This document shows, in pieces, positions 44,020 to 53,361 of a stretch of 64,000 nucleotides of DNA. Location: NCBI RefSeq assembly GCF_000697965.2, contig NZ_CP015882.1, positions 310,001 through 374,000 on the forward strand, given 5' to 3'. The translations under genes and the position numbers were made by a program. The first letter of the stretch is position 1. Each line of letters begins with the position of its first letter. The stretch comes from Ensifer adhaerens. Its GTDB lineage: Bacteria > Pseudomonadota > Alphaproteobacteria > Rhizobiales > Rhizobiaceae. The notes beneath the pieces are model-generated. The model ran no database searches and was not told the origin of the DNA. It saw only the letters and a program-made list of their open reading frames with translations.

Positions 44020-44991
44020 ATGATTGGTCGACTGATACTCACCTATCCCGAAGCGTCGCGCAGGGCAGGCGGCCTGCTAATCCTTGCGATCGTCGTGGCG
44101 ATCCTTTACTCCCTCGGGGTCAGTTCCGCCTGGATCGGCCATGTTCTGCCGTCCTTGACAGACTGGCTGAAGGAGAACCCAGCGATCAGCCGCGTCGTCT
44201 CGTCGGTGCTGATCGCGCTCATCGTCGCCGCCAACTGGCAGGCGCTGCGCCAGCTGTCACGCCGCCAGCAGATCGTCGCCGTCTGGCTCGAGCTGTTCGC
44301 GCTCCTGATGCTGTTCTTCTACTCCTTCGATCTTTCCTTCGCCTTCATCGCCAAGAAGATCGGCTTCCTCATCACGCAGGGCGTGACGACGACGCTCTTC
44401 ATTTCGGCGATTTCGATCGTCATCGCCACCATCATCGCGCTGGCCGGCGCCATCGCGAAACTCTCCAACAATGGCGTGATCTACGGGCTTGCAACGTTCT
44501 ATACGTCGCTTTTCCGCGGACTGCCGCTGCTCATGCAAATTTACATCATCTATCTCGGCCTACCGCAGGTGGGTTACGTGATCGGCGCCGTACCGGCTGG
44601 CATTCTCGCGCTCTCGCTGTGTTACGGCGCCTACATGACGGAAATTTTTCGCGCCGGCATCCAGAGCATCAATCGCGGTCAGACGGAGGGCGCGACCGCG
44701 CTCGGTCTCACTCCGGCGCAGACGATGATGCTGGTCATCTTGCCCCAGGCCATGCGGGTCATCATCCCGCCGACTGGCAACCAATTTATCGCAATGCTGA
44801 AGGATTCCTCGCTGGTATCTGTCGTAGGCGTTTGGGAAATCATGTATCTCGCCCGCACCCAAGGCCAGACGGAATTCCGACATATCGAGATGCTGATCAC
44901 CGCCTCCATGATCTACTGGACCCTTTCGATTTGCCTGGAATATGCCCAGTCCCGCATCGAGGAACGGTTTGGCCGCTTCAATGTCCGCTGA
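44020..44991 (+). CDS. Amino-acid ABC transporter permease (HisM/GlnP type)
   Basis: A 323-residue permease, longer than the usual 220-250 because of two extra N-terminal membrane helices (residues 10-90) before the conserved domain. The latter begins VTTTLFISAISIVIATIIAL and has the ATPase-contact loop GATALGLTPAQTMMLVILPQ near residue 225-245. ATG 44020 has GGGCGG five bases upstream; ATG 44008 is an alternative. It is the only permease, implying a homodimer. No ATPase gene is in this operon. Confidence 0.85.
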   Translation: MIGRLILTYPEASRRAGGLLILAIVVAILYSLGVSSAWIGHVLPSLTDWLKENPAISRVVSSVLIALIVAANWQALRQLSRRQQIVAVWLELFALLMLFFYSFDLSFAFIAKKIGFLITQGVTTTLFISAISIVIATIIALAGAIAKLSNNGVIYGLATFYTSLFRGLPLLMQIYIIYLGLPQVGYVIGAVPAGILALSLCYGAYMTEIFRAGIQSINRGQTEGATALGLTPAQTMMLVILPQAMRVIIPPTGNQFIAMLKDSSLVSVVGVWEIMYLARTQGQTEFRHIEMLITASMIYWTLSICLEYAQSRIEERFGRFNVR

Positions 44992-45871
44992 GGCATCCGT
45001 GGCAGACAGCGACGGCACTCCGGTCGTGCCGTCGTCGAACCGTCGGGGCGCGCTGCTCGTGCTCGCCGCCTTCTTTATGTTCTCCGCAACCGATGCGATC
45101 GTCAAGATCATGGCGGGAACGATGCCTGCGCCGCAGGTGACCTTTTTCGTCACCATTGCAGCTCTCCTTCTGCTCTTGGTCCATGCACTCGCAACCGGCC
45201 GTCTTCGCCGCCTCATCCCACGCCAACCGTCGCTCGCCTTCTGGCGAGCGCTGCTGCTGGCGTTCGATACGCTGCTGATCCACTATGCCTTCGCCAAGTT
45301 GCCGCTTGCGGAAGCCTATCTTATCGCCTTCCTCACGCCGATCCTGGTGGCGATGCTGAGCTTCGTCTTCCTCAAGGAGCGGCTGTCGCGCATCGGCTGG
45401 GCCGGTGTACTGATCGGCTTTGCCGGCGTCGTCGTGGCGCTGAAACCGGGCGTCGCGCCGCTCAATCTCGGCCATCTCGCCGCCTTTGGATCTGCCGTGC
45501 TTTTTGCGCTCTCGTTAATCCTGCTGCGCCGGGCGAAGGTGACGGAAACGGATGAAGCGCTGGTTGCCAGCCTGCTCGTCGTTATGACGCCTGTCGCCTT
45601 CGCGGTTGCGGCTGTTTCGGGCGAGCCAGAACCGCTCCGCCTTACCGATCTTGGCTTATCAGTCGCGGGCGGTGCCTTGATGCTGGGCGGACATGCGTTG
45701 CTGGTGCGCGCTTTCCGTGTTGGCGAGGCTTCGGTCGTTGCGCCGTTCCAGTACAGTCAAATCATCTGGGGCTGCTTCTACGGCATCTTCCTCTTCGCAA
45801 CGCCGTTAGAGCTGTACACGCTGCTGGGCGCGGCGATCATCATCCTGTCCGGATGGCTTGTCCTGAAATAA
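44981..45871 (+). CDS. EamA/DMT-family transporter
   Basis: A 296-residue drug/metabolite transporter with ten hydrophobic helices arranged as two EamA repeats; the first repeat ends at ...AMLSFVFLKERLSRIGWAGV and FLKERLS is the characteristic post-helix motif. ATG 44981 overlaps the permease by 11 bases, so it is in the same operon. It probably exports an amino acid or metabolite arising from the oxidase reaction. Direction and substrate are inference. Confidence 0.85.
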   Translation: MSAEASVADSDGTPVVPSSNRRGALLVLAAFFMFSATDAIVKIMAGTMPAPQVTFFVTIAALLLLLVHALATGRLRRLIPRQPSLAFWRALLLAFDTLLIHYAFAKLPLAEAYLIAFLTPILVAMLSFVFLKERLSRIGWAGVLIGFAGVVVALKPGVAPLNLGHLAAFGSAVLFALSLILLRRAKVTETDEALVASLLVVMTPVAFAVAAVSGEPEPLRLTDLGLSVAGGALMLGGHALLVRAFRVGEASVVAPFQYSQIIWGCFYGIFLFATPLELYTLLGAAIIILSGWLVLK

Positions 45872-46170
45872 GCTTGAGGGCAGCGAGTTTCCTGCGGCTG
45901 TGCAGGGCAAGAAGATGCTTTTTGCGCCCGCCGAAAGGCAGGAGGCGATCACCGTGTCGATCCGCTTCTGCAGGGCGAGACGCCCGACTGGATGCGCAGG
46001 GATTACTGTTCGTCGAAGTTCAGCAGGGACATGTCTTCATTGCCATGGATTAAAAAGTTGTAAGACAACGGACATTGTGGATGTTGCCAGTCAAGGCGAT
46101 CCTTGGAGCGGCTGGAAGTGCAACCTCTCGCACGGTTTCTGCATACGCCCTACACTTGACCATCCCGGAT
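45872..46170. other. Intergenic, no gene recognised
   Basis: About 300 bases between the DMT gene and the GntR regulator. No supported gene. The GntR promoter and its possible operator at 46171 lie at the right end. Confidence 0.5.
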
Positions 46171-46181
46171 TTGTCAGACAA
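46171..46181. promoter_or_regulatory. GntR-type operator candidate
   Basis: TTGTCAGACAA is an 11-base odd palindrome (arms TTGTC/GACAA around A) located 36 bases upstream of the GntR gene. Short dyads of this form are typical of GntR-family sites. Likely autoregulatory, but not proven by a second copy in the window. Confidence 0.45.
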
Positions 46182-46217
46182 GGAAGTTGCAACGACAATC
46201 AATGACGAGGCACGCCG

Positions 46218-46949
46218 GTGGAGGAGCCCCTTCGCGATTCACGCACCCTCGCTGTCCAGCTCCGGGACCGGATCGCCGATCTTATCAAAGATAAAGGGCT
46301 GAGGCCGGGCGACAGGTTGCCGACCGAAGCACAGCTGACGCAGCGGTTTAAGATTTCTCGGCCGGCGCTGCGCGAGGCGCTGAAACTGCTCGAACAGGAC
46401 GATGTGATCAATGTCGAGCATGGCCGTGGCCGGTTCGTCTCGGCGCTCTCAGCCGTGCAGGTCGATCGACCGATCACCGTCTTCGAGAGCGTTACGGACA
46501 TGGCGCGGCACTACGGCTACCGGACGGTCAACAAGGTACTTTCGATCTCCGAGGAGGCGCCGGACGCGTGCGTCGCCGAGAGCCTAAGGCTTGGCCCGGC
46601 GGACCGTGTGATCCGTATCGAGCGCATCCGCCTGCACGAGGACGAGCCGATCCTCTACTGCATCGACTACATGCCGCGCAGCCTCATTGAAGGGCGCCTC
46701 TACGACATCGACTGGAGCGGCTCGCTGATGCAGCTCATGGAGGAATACGGCAACCGCCCGCGCATGTCGGCGGCCAGCGTTTCCGCTGTCATGCTGCCGG
46801 ACGACATTGTCGAGCGTCATGGTCTGAAGGACTTCGGCCCAGCGCTTCTCATCACCGAAACTTGTTTCAACGCCGCCGGCGCGCCGGTGAACTACGCCAT
46901 CGACTACCATCGCGGCAGCCATTTCTCCTTCAGCCTCGTTCGTAAATGA
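46218..46949 (+). CDS. GntR/HutC-family regulator with UTRA domain
   Basis: A 243-residue regulator. The GntR winged HTH covers residues 10-72 (LIKDKGLRPGDRLPTEAQLT, ISRPALREALKLLEQDDVI), then a UTRA effector domain (residues 85-240) ending FNAAGAPVNYAIDYHRGSHF. The only reasonable start is GTG 46218. It follows the amino-acid/oxidase operon on the same strand and precedes a LacI gene. It could control the upstream importer operon or, because the Escherichia coli fructoselysine regulator FrlR is also GntR/UTRA, the Frl-like operon downstream. Confidence 0.85.
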   Translation: MEEPLRDSRTLAVQLRDRIADLIKDKGLRPGDRLPTEAQLTQRFKISRPALREALKLLEQDDVINVEHGRGRFVSALSAVQVDRPITVFESVTDMARHYGYRTVNKVLSISEEAPDACVAESLRLGPADRVIRIERIRLHEDEPILYCIDYMPRSLIEGRLYDIDWSGSLMQLMEEYGNRPRMSAASVSAVMLPDDIVERHGLKDFGPALLITETCFNAAGAPVNYAIDYHRGSHFSFSLVRK

Positions 46950-47056
46950 TGTCGCTGTAGGGGCAGGAACCGTGCGTCACGCGCATGACTAGGCGAGCGT
47001 GCTATCCGAAGCTACAAGGGATCGCGAAGCGTCCTGCTCGTACGATTGGAGGTGAC

Positions 47057-48079
47057 ATGGTTCAGAAACCGGCGACTTTGAAGGATGTGGCGGCGCTGGC
47101 CAATGTGTCGCGCGCGACGGCCGCCCGGGCTCTCAACAGTTACGGATATGTCGGCGACGAAACCGCCCAAAAGATCCAGGCGGCCGCGGAAAAGCTGGGC
47201 TATCGCGGCAACCGCCTCGCGCAGGCGCTGCGTAGCGGGCAATTGCCGATCGTCGGTTGCATCCTCGGCGATATCCAGAACCCGTTCTTCGCCCGCATCG
47301 CGCACGATATCGAGGTCCTCGCCCGCGAGTTCGGGCACAATCTCATCATCGGCAGCAGCGAGGAGGAGTTGGCGCAGGAAATTTCCCTTCTGGCGAGCCT
47401 CCGGTCACTAAGCATCCGCGGCTTCATCGTCGCGCCGACCTCGGAGGGCAACAACGCCCACCTCCAGGGTCTGGTCGACGAGAACGTGCCGCTGGTGCTG
47501 ATCGACCGTGTCGCAGAGGGCGTCGATTGCGACAGCGTCGTCGTCGACAACGAGGGCGGCGCCCGCAAGGCCGTCGAATACCTGATCGGCATGGGCCATA
47601 CCCGCATCGGCCTGTTGCAGGACGACATGCGTATCTTTACCTCACGCGAGCGCAGGAGCGGCTATAGGTCGGCGCTCGCCGCGGCCGGGATCGCGGCCGA
47701 CGACCGTATGGTCGCCGTGTCGCAATCCACCGTGGAGCACGCGGTCGATGCGACCATACGGCTCTTCAGCCAGAAGACACCGCCGACGTCGCTTTTCACC
47801 GTCGACAGCCTGATGACGCAGGGCGCGCTCCTGGCCTTTCGATCAATGGGGGTTTCCATCCCGCACGACGTCTCGCTCATCGGTTTCGACGACTTCAATC
47901 TGGCGACTTTCACCGATCCGCAGATTACCGTCGTTTCGCAGCCCGTCTCCGAGATTGGCCGCACGGCTGCTCGGGTGCTGTTCGAAAGGCTCACTGGCAA
48001 AGACGAGCCGCCGCGCAAAATTCGCTTTGAAACCAAGCTGATAGTTCGCGGCTCGGTGAGCCGCCGCGGCGGCGTCTGA
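47057..48079 (+). CDS. LacI-family transcriptional regulator of the Frl-like locus
   Basis: A 340-residue LacI regulator. The HTH is at about 5-50 (TLKDVAALANVSRATAARAL), followed by a hinge and a sugar-binding-like effector domain. ATG 47057 is preceded by GGAGGTGAC. It lies 170 bases upstream of the FrlB-like gene, and a perfect 20-bp palindrome with a central CpG lies between them. It is most likely the local repressor, responding to an Amadori compound or its phosphate. Confidence 0.88.
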   Translation: MVQKPATLKDVAALANVSRATAARALNSYGYVGDETAQKIQAAAEKLGYRGNRLAQALRSGQLPIVGCILGDIQNPFFARIAHDIEVLAREFGHNLIIGSSEEELAQEISLLASLRSLSIRGFIVAPTSEGNNAHLQGLVDENVPLVLIDRVAEGVDCDSVVVDNEGGARKAVEYLIGMGHTRIGLLQDDMRIFTSRERRSGYRSALAAAGIAADDRMVAVSQSTVEHAVDATIRLFSQKTPPTSLFTVDSLMTQGALLAFRSMGVSIPHDVSLIGFDDFNLATFTDPQITVVSQPVSEIGRTAARVLFERLTGKDEPPRKIRFETKLIVRGSVSRRGGV

Positions 48080-48150
48080 GCGCCGCAAACCCCGCCTCAA
48101 AAAATTCGAGACGCCCACTTGCCAGCGCGAAAGTCTTGTGCGCTAAATAT

Positions 48151-48170
48151 ATGTGAGATCGATCTCACAT
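48151..48170. promoter_or_regulatory. LacI-type operator upstream of Frl-like operon
   Basis: ATGTGAGATCGATCTCACAT is a perfect 20-bp palindrome with a central CG pair, 78 bases before the FrlB-like start. A -10-like TAAATA lies at 48144-48149 just in front, so a bound repressor would block transcription. It superficially resembles a CRP site (TGTGA/TCACA), but the spacer is 8, not 6. Confidence 0.7.
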
Positions 48171-48248
48171 CGTCTCAAAGTTTATTCGCGTTGGGACGCC
48201 ACCTCGCTTCAAAGGCGATTTCGCGCAGCGCAAAACGGGAAGGTACAA

Positions 48249-49262
48249 ATGCTCAACTTCGATAGAGATCGCTTTGTGACGATACAAAGCGGTGCAGTCG
48301 CAATCGCCGACGACATGCGCGCCCTGATGCGCGGTCTGCTCGACGACGGTCTGGAACGCATTTTCTTCATGGGGACCGGCGGCGTGCAGTTCCTAACCCA
48401 GCCGGCCATCGAGCTTGCGCGCGCTTTGACGGTATTCCCGGTTTCGGCCGCCTATTCGGCGCAGGTCGTGCTGGAGCCCCCGGCGGGCCTCAACGAGAAG
48501 GCGCTGGTCGTGCTGCCCTCGCTGTCGGGCACGACCAAGGAAAGCGTGCAGCTTCTCGCCTTCCTTAAGGAGCGCGGGGTGAAGACGCTGTCGCTCACCG
48601 GGCACAAGGACACGCCGCTCGGCCGCGACGCCGACTACAACTTCACCAATTTCGCCGAAGACGATACGTCCTCGGAATCCTTCTACCTCCAGACCCTGCT
48701 CATCGTGCTCGCGCTGCTGGCCGAGCGCGGCGAATACGCCGATTTCGACGCGACGGTCGGCGAACTGGCGCTGTTGCCGGAGCTATTGGTTTCGGTGAAG
48801 GAGGGCTACGAGGCCGAGGCCGCCGCGCTCGCCCGGGAAATCAAGGACGAAACCTACCACATCTTCACCGGCGCCGGTTCCGTCTGGCCGGAAGCGCACT
48901 ACTACGGCATGTGCATTCTGGAGGAAATGCAGTGGATCCGCACGCGCCCCGTGCAGGCATCCGACTTCTTCCACGGCACGCTGGAACTGGTGGAACCGGG
49001 TGTCAGCCTCTTCATCTTCAAGGGCGAGGATGCCTTCCGCCCATTGACGGACCGCGTGGAGAACTTCGCCAAGCGCTACACCGACAAGGTGCGCGTTCTC
49101 GATGCGGCTGCCGCCGACCTTCCGGGCGTCTCGGCCAGGACGCGCAGTCTCATCTCGCCGATTGTCCTGGCGACCATGCTGGAGCGCTTGAGCGCGCATC
49201 TGGAGGTGCTGCGCGACCATCCGCTGACCACGCGCCGCTACTACAAGCGCGTCGAATATTGA
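48249..49262 (+). CDS. FrlB-like SIS-domain deglycase (fructosamine-6-phosphate type)
   Basis: A 337-residue protein with two SIS domains, about the length of fructoselysine-6-phosphate deglycase. The segment FFHGTLELVEPGVSLFIFKG, then VENFAKRYTDKVRVLD, and the C-terminus RRYYKRVEY closely follow E. coli FrlB. In FrlB the glutamate and histidine near FRHGPLE act in catalysis; here FHGTLE retains both. ATG 48249 follows GGGAAGG. As first gene of the operon with a kinase and an epimerase it should split a 6-phosphofructosyl-amino acid into glucose 6-phosphate and the amino acid. Confidence 0.85.
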   Translation: MLNFDRDRFVTIQSGAVAIADDMRALMRGLLDDGLERIFFMGTGGVQFLTQPAIELARALTVFPVSAAYSAQVVLEPPAGLNEKALVVLPSLSGTTKESVQLLAFLKERGVKTLSLTGHKDTPLGRDADYNFTNFAEDDTSSESFYLQTLLIVLALLAERGEYADFDATVGELALLPELLVSVKEGYEAEAAALAREIKDETYHIFTGAGSVWPEAHYYGMCILEEMQWIRTRPVQASDFFHGTLELVEPGVSLFIFKGEDAFRPLTDRVENFAKRYTDKVRVLDAAAADLPGVSARTRSLISPIVLATMLERLSAHLEVLRDHPLTTRRYYKRVEY

Positions 49263-49269
49263 GGTTTTC

Positions 49270-49293
49270 CGGTCCGGCGGCGACGCCGGACCG
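49270..49293 (+). promoter_or_regulatory. mRNA stem-loop between deglycase and binding-protein genes
   Basis: A perfect 10-bp stem (CGGTCCGGCG / CGCCGGACCG) closed by a GCGA tetraloop of the stable GNRA class begins seven bases after the deglycase stop. It may terminate partially or mark an RNA processing site so that the binding-protein message is more abundant. Confidence 0.6.
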
Positions 49294-49344
49294 TTCCCCG
49301 ACCTTGCATGTCCCAAAGAAACAACAACAGAGAGGAACTGCGAA

Positions 49345-50670
49345 ATGAAAGCCAATCCGTTCTTGAGCACGACGAGCCTCGGGTCGATCGCTGCTGCCGC
49401 CTTCGTCATCGGCAGCGTCGCTGCTGCATCTGGCGCGGAGCCGGTCGTCGCCGATCCCAATGCGACGGTCGACTATTCCGGCACGGTCAGCGTGCTGACG
49501 AAATTCGGTCTGCAGCAGCTTTCTCCCTTCTTCGTCGATGCCGCCCGGGACTATGAAAAGCTCCACCCCGGCGTGAAGGTCGACCTCATCCAGGAGAGCG
49601 ACGACAGCGTGAAGGGCAAGACGAAGGCGCTCGTGGCCTCCAATTCGCTGCCCGACGTCTATTTCACCTGGACGGGCAGCTGGGGTGAGAATTTCGTGCG
49701 CGGCAACCGCGCCGTCGATCTGACCCCGGTCATCGGTCCGGATACCGAATGGGGCAAGTCGCTCGCGACCGCTGCCGTCTCCGCCTTCCAGTACAATGGC
49801 AAGCTTTACGGCATTCCGCTTTATCTCGACGCCAAGTTCATGGGCTACAACGAGAGCCTGTTCGAAAAGGCGGGTGTCGCTGAGCCCAAGTCCTTCGAGG
49901 AGCTGCTCGGCGCCTGCGCCGCCCTGAAGAAATCCGGCGTCACGCCGATCTCCTTCGGCAACAAGGAAGGCTGGCCGGGCGTGCACTATGCCGGGCAGCT
50001 GCTAGCCTACAACGTGCCGCAGGCCACGCTCGAAAAGGATTTCATCCCTGCTACGGCCGAATTTGCCGATCCCGGTTATGTCGCCAGCCTCACACAGTTC
50101 AAGCAGCTCATCGACGAATGCTCTAATGGTTCAGGCACGAACGGCTCATCCTACGCCTCGGCCTTGCAGCAGTTCAGCAACGGCAAGTCCGCCATGTACT
50201 ATCAGGAAATCATCGAGTTCGACCAGTCGACCGCGGACGGTGCGCTGAAACGGGAAGATTTCGGCTTCTTCAAGCTGCCGGTGCCGAAGGATGCCAAGGG
50301 AGACCCCAAGGCGGTCGAAGGCGCGCCGGAAGGCTACATGATCAATGCGGCTTCCAAGAACATTCCGCTTGCGATCGATTTCATGAGGTTCGTCACCTCG
50401 GCCGAAAACGGCAAGGTTCTCTCCGCGCCGCCTTATGGCCAGCCGAGCGCGACGGTCGGCGGATATTCGGTAGACGCCATGAACCCGGCCGTGGTCGACG
50501 GCCTCAAGGTGATCGCCGACGCCTCCTATCTGATGCCCTGGCTCGATACCGCCAATCCGCCGCGCGTTGCGGCCGCCTGGTTCTCCGGTCTCCAGGCGCT
50601 GATCGGCGGCTCCATGACACCCGAAGAGGTCATGGAACGGGTCAAGGAAGCAGCGACTTCGTCCAAGTAA
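49345..50670 (+). CDS. Family 1 ABC transporter substrate-binding protein of Frl-like operon
   Basis: A 441-residue sugar-type binding protein with a signal peptide (residues 1-30, ending AASGAE). The body shows VLTKFGLQQLSPFFVDAARD, then YFTWTGSWGENFVRGNRAVD and MYYQEIIEFDQ, typical of the carbohydrate CUT1 receptor group. ATG 49345 follows AGAGAGGAACTGCGA. It is followed by two CUT1 permeases and, at the end of the operon, an ATPase. Predicted to bind Amadori compounds or related glycosyl-amino compounds. Confidence 0.87.
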   Translation: MKANPFLSTTSLGSIAAAAFVIGSVAAASGAEPVVADPNATVDYSGTVSVLTKFGLQQLSPFFVDAARDYEKLHPGVKVDLIQESDDSVKGKTKALVASNSLPDVYFTWTGSWGENFVRGNRAVDLTPVIGPDTEWGKSLATAAVSAFQYNGKLYGIPLYLDAKFMGYNESLFEKAGVAEPKSFEELLGACAALKKSGVTPISFGNKEGWPGVHYAGQLLAYNVPQATLEKDFIPATAEFADPGYVASLTQFKQLIDECSNGSGTNGSSYASALQQFSNGKSAMYYQEIIEFDQSTADGALKREDFGFFKLPVPKDAKGDPKAVEGAPEGYMINAASKNIPLAIDFMRFVTSAENGKVLSAPPYGQPSATVGGYSVDAMNPAVVDGLKVIADASYLMPWLDTANPPRVAAAWFSGLQALIGGSMTPEEVMERVKEAATSSK

Positions 50671-50683
50671 GGATCGGCCCAGG

Positions 50684-51649
50684 ATGACTGTCATGAAGCA
50701 CGAGCAGAATGGTGAAGCCGTCAAAATCGGCTTCGCCGGGCCGGACCGGGCGCAAAGCCATCGGTTCGGCCCGCTGGCCGGGATCCTGTCGTTTCGCTGG
50801 GTGCTGGTCGCGTTCGTCCTGATCCTGTGGTTTGTCTATTATCCCATCATCGACAATTTCGTCGTGAGCACGAAGAACCAGGACATCTTCACAGGCGAGA
50901 CCGCTTTTATAGGACTGGACAATTACCGCCGCCTGCAGGGCGACCCGGTCGTCTGGACGGCGATCGTCAACAACACGCTCTATGCCGTCATCTCCGTCAT
51001 TTTCCAGGTTTTCGGCGCGTTCGTGCTGGCGGCCCTCATCGAGGGGCTTGCTGATGAGAGATGGCGCCGGTTCTGGCGCGCCGTCTATTTCATACCCTCG
51101 GCCATCTCGATCACCGTCACCGGCCTTCTATTCTATTTCATCTACCAGCCCGATATCGGCCTAATGGATTCGGCGCTGACGCAGCTCGGGCTTGCGGAGT
51201 GGTCGCGCGCCTGGCTCGGCGAGGAGGGCACCGCGATCTACGCTATCATCGCCATGAGCCAGTGGCAGGGTTTCGGTTATTCGACTCTGCTGTTCGCTAT
51301 CGCGATCCAGAAGATCCCGCGCGAACTCTACGACGCGGCGATCATGGACGGGGCAGGGACTTGGCGGCGCCTATGGAACATCACCTTTCCGCTCACCCGC
51401 GAAATGACCGGCCTGATGGTAATCGTCACGATCACCGGTGCGTTCCAGGTCTTCAACGAGGTCATGGTGATGACCGGCGGTGGGCCGAACAACAGCAGCC
51501 AGGTGCTCGGCACATGGCTTTACCAGCAGGGTTTCATCGAAAACGACTTCGGTTATGGCGCGGCCATCGCAACGGTTATCTTCGTCATCACGCTGATCAC
51601 CGGCTTCGCGCAGCTCTGGTACACCAAGAGACGGAGGGTCGATCTGTGA
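50684..51649 (+). CDS. CUT1-type ABC permease (first)
   Basis: A 321-residue permease with six spans and the EAA loop DAAIMDGAGTWRRLWNITFP near residues 215-235. It starts 13 bases after the binding protein stop and its stop overlaps the second permease (GTGA). Forms a heterodimer with the next gene product. Confidence 0.9.
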   Translation: MTVMKHEQNGEAVKIGFAGPDRAQSHRFGPLAGILSFRWVLVAFVLILWFVYYPIIDNFVVSTKNQDIFTGETAFIGLDNYRRLQGDPVVWTAIVNNTLYAVISVIFQVFGAFVLAALIEGLADERWRRFWRAVYFIPSAISITVTGLLFYFIYQPDIGLMDSALTQLGLAEWSRAWLGEEGTAIYAIIAMSQWQGFGYSTLLFAIAIQKIPRELYDAAIMDGAGTWRRLWNITFPLTREMTGLMVIVTITGAFQVFNEVMVMTGGGPNNSSQVLGTWLYQQGFIENDFGYGAAIATVIFVITLITGFAQLWYTKRRRVDL

Positions 51650-52506
51650 GCGTCACCTATCAACCGCGGGAAACCGAGCGCACCGACTTCGCCGCCGTGC
51701 TGGCGAAGACCTGCCTCGTTACCTTCCTGATCAGTCTCGGCTTCGTCGTGCTCTATCCGCTGTTCTGGATGGCGATGAACGGCTTCAAGACCAATGCCGA
51801 AATCTTCGGCAACCCCTTCGCGCTGCCGAGCGGCTTCAGCATCGCAAACTATATCTCGGCCTGGAACCAGGGCATCCGGAATTACATCGCGACAAGCGTC
51901 ATCGTCACGCTCGGATCGGCCGTCTGCACGGTGCTGGTCAGCGCCTGGACAGCCTATGGCCTCACGCGTTCGAAATTGCCCGGAAAGCCGTTTTTCGTCG
52001 GCATCGTGCTCGGTGGCCTCATGCTAAGCCCGACGGTCGCGGTCATCCCACTCGTGCGCATGATGCAGGGCCTTGGCCTCTATAACACCTATTGGGCGCT
52101 GATCATCCTCTATACCGCCTTCCGCATTCCCTTCACGACCTTCCTGATCCGCGCCTACATGCTCGGGCTGCCGCGGGATCTCGACGAGGCCGCCACCATG
52201 GACGGTGCCAGCGAAGGGCAGATTTTCCGGAAGGTGACGCTGCCGCTGTGCAAGCCGATCCTGGTGTCCTGCGTCATCCTGCATGTGCTCTTCGCCTGGA
52301 ACGAGTATCTCTTCGCGATGATCTTCACCAGCGGCGCGGATTTGCAGACGCTGCCCGTCGGCCTCACCTCCATCATGGCAAAGCACGGAACCAACTATGC
52401 CGTCGTCTTCGCCGCCATGACGCTCTCCGCACTTCCCATCGTCATCACCTTCTTCGCCGCCCAGCGCTTCTTCATCCGCGGGCTGGCCGAAGGCATCGGA
52501 AAATAG
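51646..52506 (+). CDS. CUT1-type ABC permease (second)
   Basis: A 286-residue permease. The EAA loop reads DEAATMDGASEGQIFRKVTL. GTG 51646 overlaps the upstream stop and is the probable start; longer frames only overlap the first permease. It is followed nine bases later by the FrlC-like gene. The hydrophobic profile (six spans) is normal. Confidence 0.9.
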   Translation: MSVTYQPRETERTDFAAVLAKTCLVTFLISLGFVVLYPLFWMAMNGFKTNAEIFGNPFALPSGFSIANYISAWNQGIRNYIATSVIVTLGSAVCTVLVSAWTAYGLTRSKLPGKPFFVGIVLGGLMLSPTVAVIPLVRMMQGLGLYNTYWALIILYTAFRIPFTTFLIRAYMLGLPRDLDEAATMDGASEGQIFRKVTLPLCKPILVSCVILHVLFAWNEYLFAMIFTSGADLQTLPVGLTSIMAKHGTNYAVVFAAMTLSALPIVITFFAAQRFFIRGLAEGIGK

Positions 52507-52515
52507 GGCGGGCAC

Positions 52516-53361
52516 ATGTTGAAACGAAACCAGCTCATCGGTGCGAACTTCTCCTTTCAGCACCATTCCTTCCGCTGGACAGCCGAAAAGCTCAGCGCCA
52601 TGGGCCTTCAGCAGATGGAGCTCTGGGGCATCGCCCCGCATCTCGATCTCTTCCACGACAACCGCGCACGGCTTGCGGAGGTGAAGGCGATCCTCGGCGA
52701 CAACGGATTGGCCGTACGTTGCTTCACGCCAGAGCAGGTTCTTTATCCGATCAACATCGCCTCCGGCGACAGCGCCTACCGCGAGGCCAGCGTCGAGCGT
52801 TTCATGCAGGCCGCCGATGTCTGCGCGGAGCTGGGAGCGCAATATCTCTTCCTGACGCCGGGCCGCGGCTTCGAGTGCGAAAGCCGACAAACCGCCTGGG
52901 CCAATTCGATCCAGTCGATCAACCGGATCGCCGCCCATGCGTGCGCGCTTGGCGTCTCCTGCCTGCTGGAGCCGCTGCAGCGCCTCGAAAGCAACATCGT
53001 CACCAATGCCGATGCGCTTGAGAGCTTCTGGCGCGCGCTCGACGGTGACGATATCGATATCGTTCTCGACCTCGTCGCCATGGCGACGGCAGAAGACAGC
53101 GTCGGCGACTATTTCGCGCGCTTCGGCAAGCGCATCGCGCATGTGCATGTCGTGGATGGAACGCCAGCGGGGCATCTTGCCTGGGGCGACGGCAACCTGC
53201 CGCTCGACGACTATATCGGGCAGCTTGGCAGGCACGGTTTCGCCGGCACGCTGACTTTCGAACCTTTCGGCAACGGCTCCTATGCGCTCGACCCCGTTTC
53301 CGCCTGGCGGCGATGCCTCGAAGCCATTGCACCCCATCTCGATGAAACGGACACAGAATGA
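52516..53361 (+). CDS. FrlC-like sugar isomerase/epimerase
   Basis: A 281-residue TIM-barrel protein resembling fructoselysine 3-epimerase FrlC. Shared features are the ELWGIAPHLDLF (E. coli EIWGGRPHAF), CFTPEQVLYPINI (TPETNGYPYN) and LLEPLQRLESNIVTNADAL (LEPLTPYESNVVCNANDVL) segments, which include metal-binding Glu residues. It ends with the EPFGNGSYALDP segment. It overlaps the kinase gene by four bases. Likely role: interconverting the C3 epimers of the Amadori substrate so both can enter the pathway. Confidence 0.78.
   Translation: MLKRNQLIGANFSFQHHSFRWTAEKLSAMGLQQMELWGIAPHLDLFHDNRARLAEVKAILGDNGLAVRCFTPEQVLYPINIASGDSAYREASVERFMQAADVCAELGAQYLFLTPGRGFECESRQTAWANSIQSINRIAAHACALGVSCLLEPLQRLESNIVTNADALESFWRALDGDDIDIVLDLVAMATAEDSVGDYFARFGKRIAHVHVVDGTPAGHLAWGDGNLPLDDYIGQLGRHGFAGTLTFEPFGNGSYALDPVSAWRRCLEAIAPHLDETDTE

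Noticed and set aside
48151..48170. CRP/Fnr-like site (TGTGA...TCACA)
   Set aside because: The spacer is 8 bases rather than 6, and the full palindrome with central CG fits a LacI operator better.
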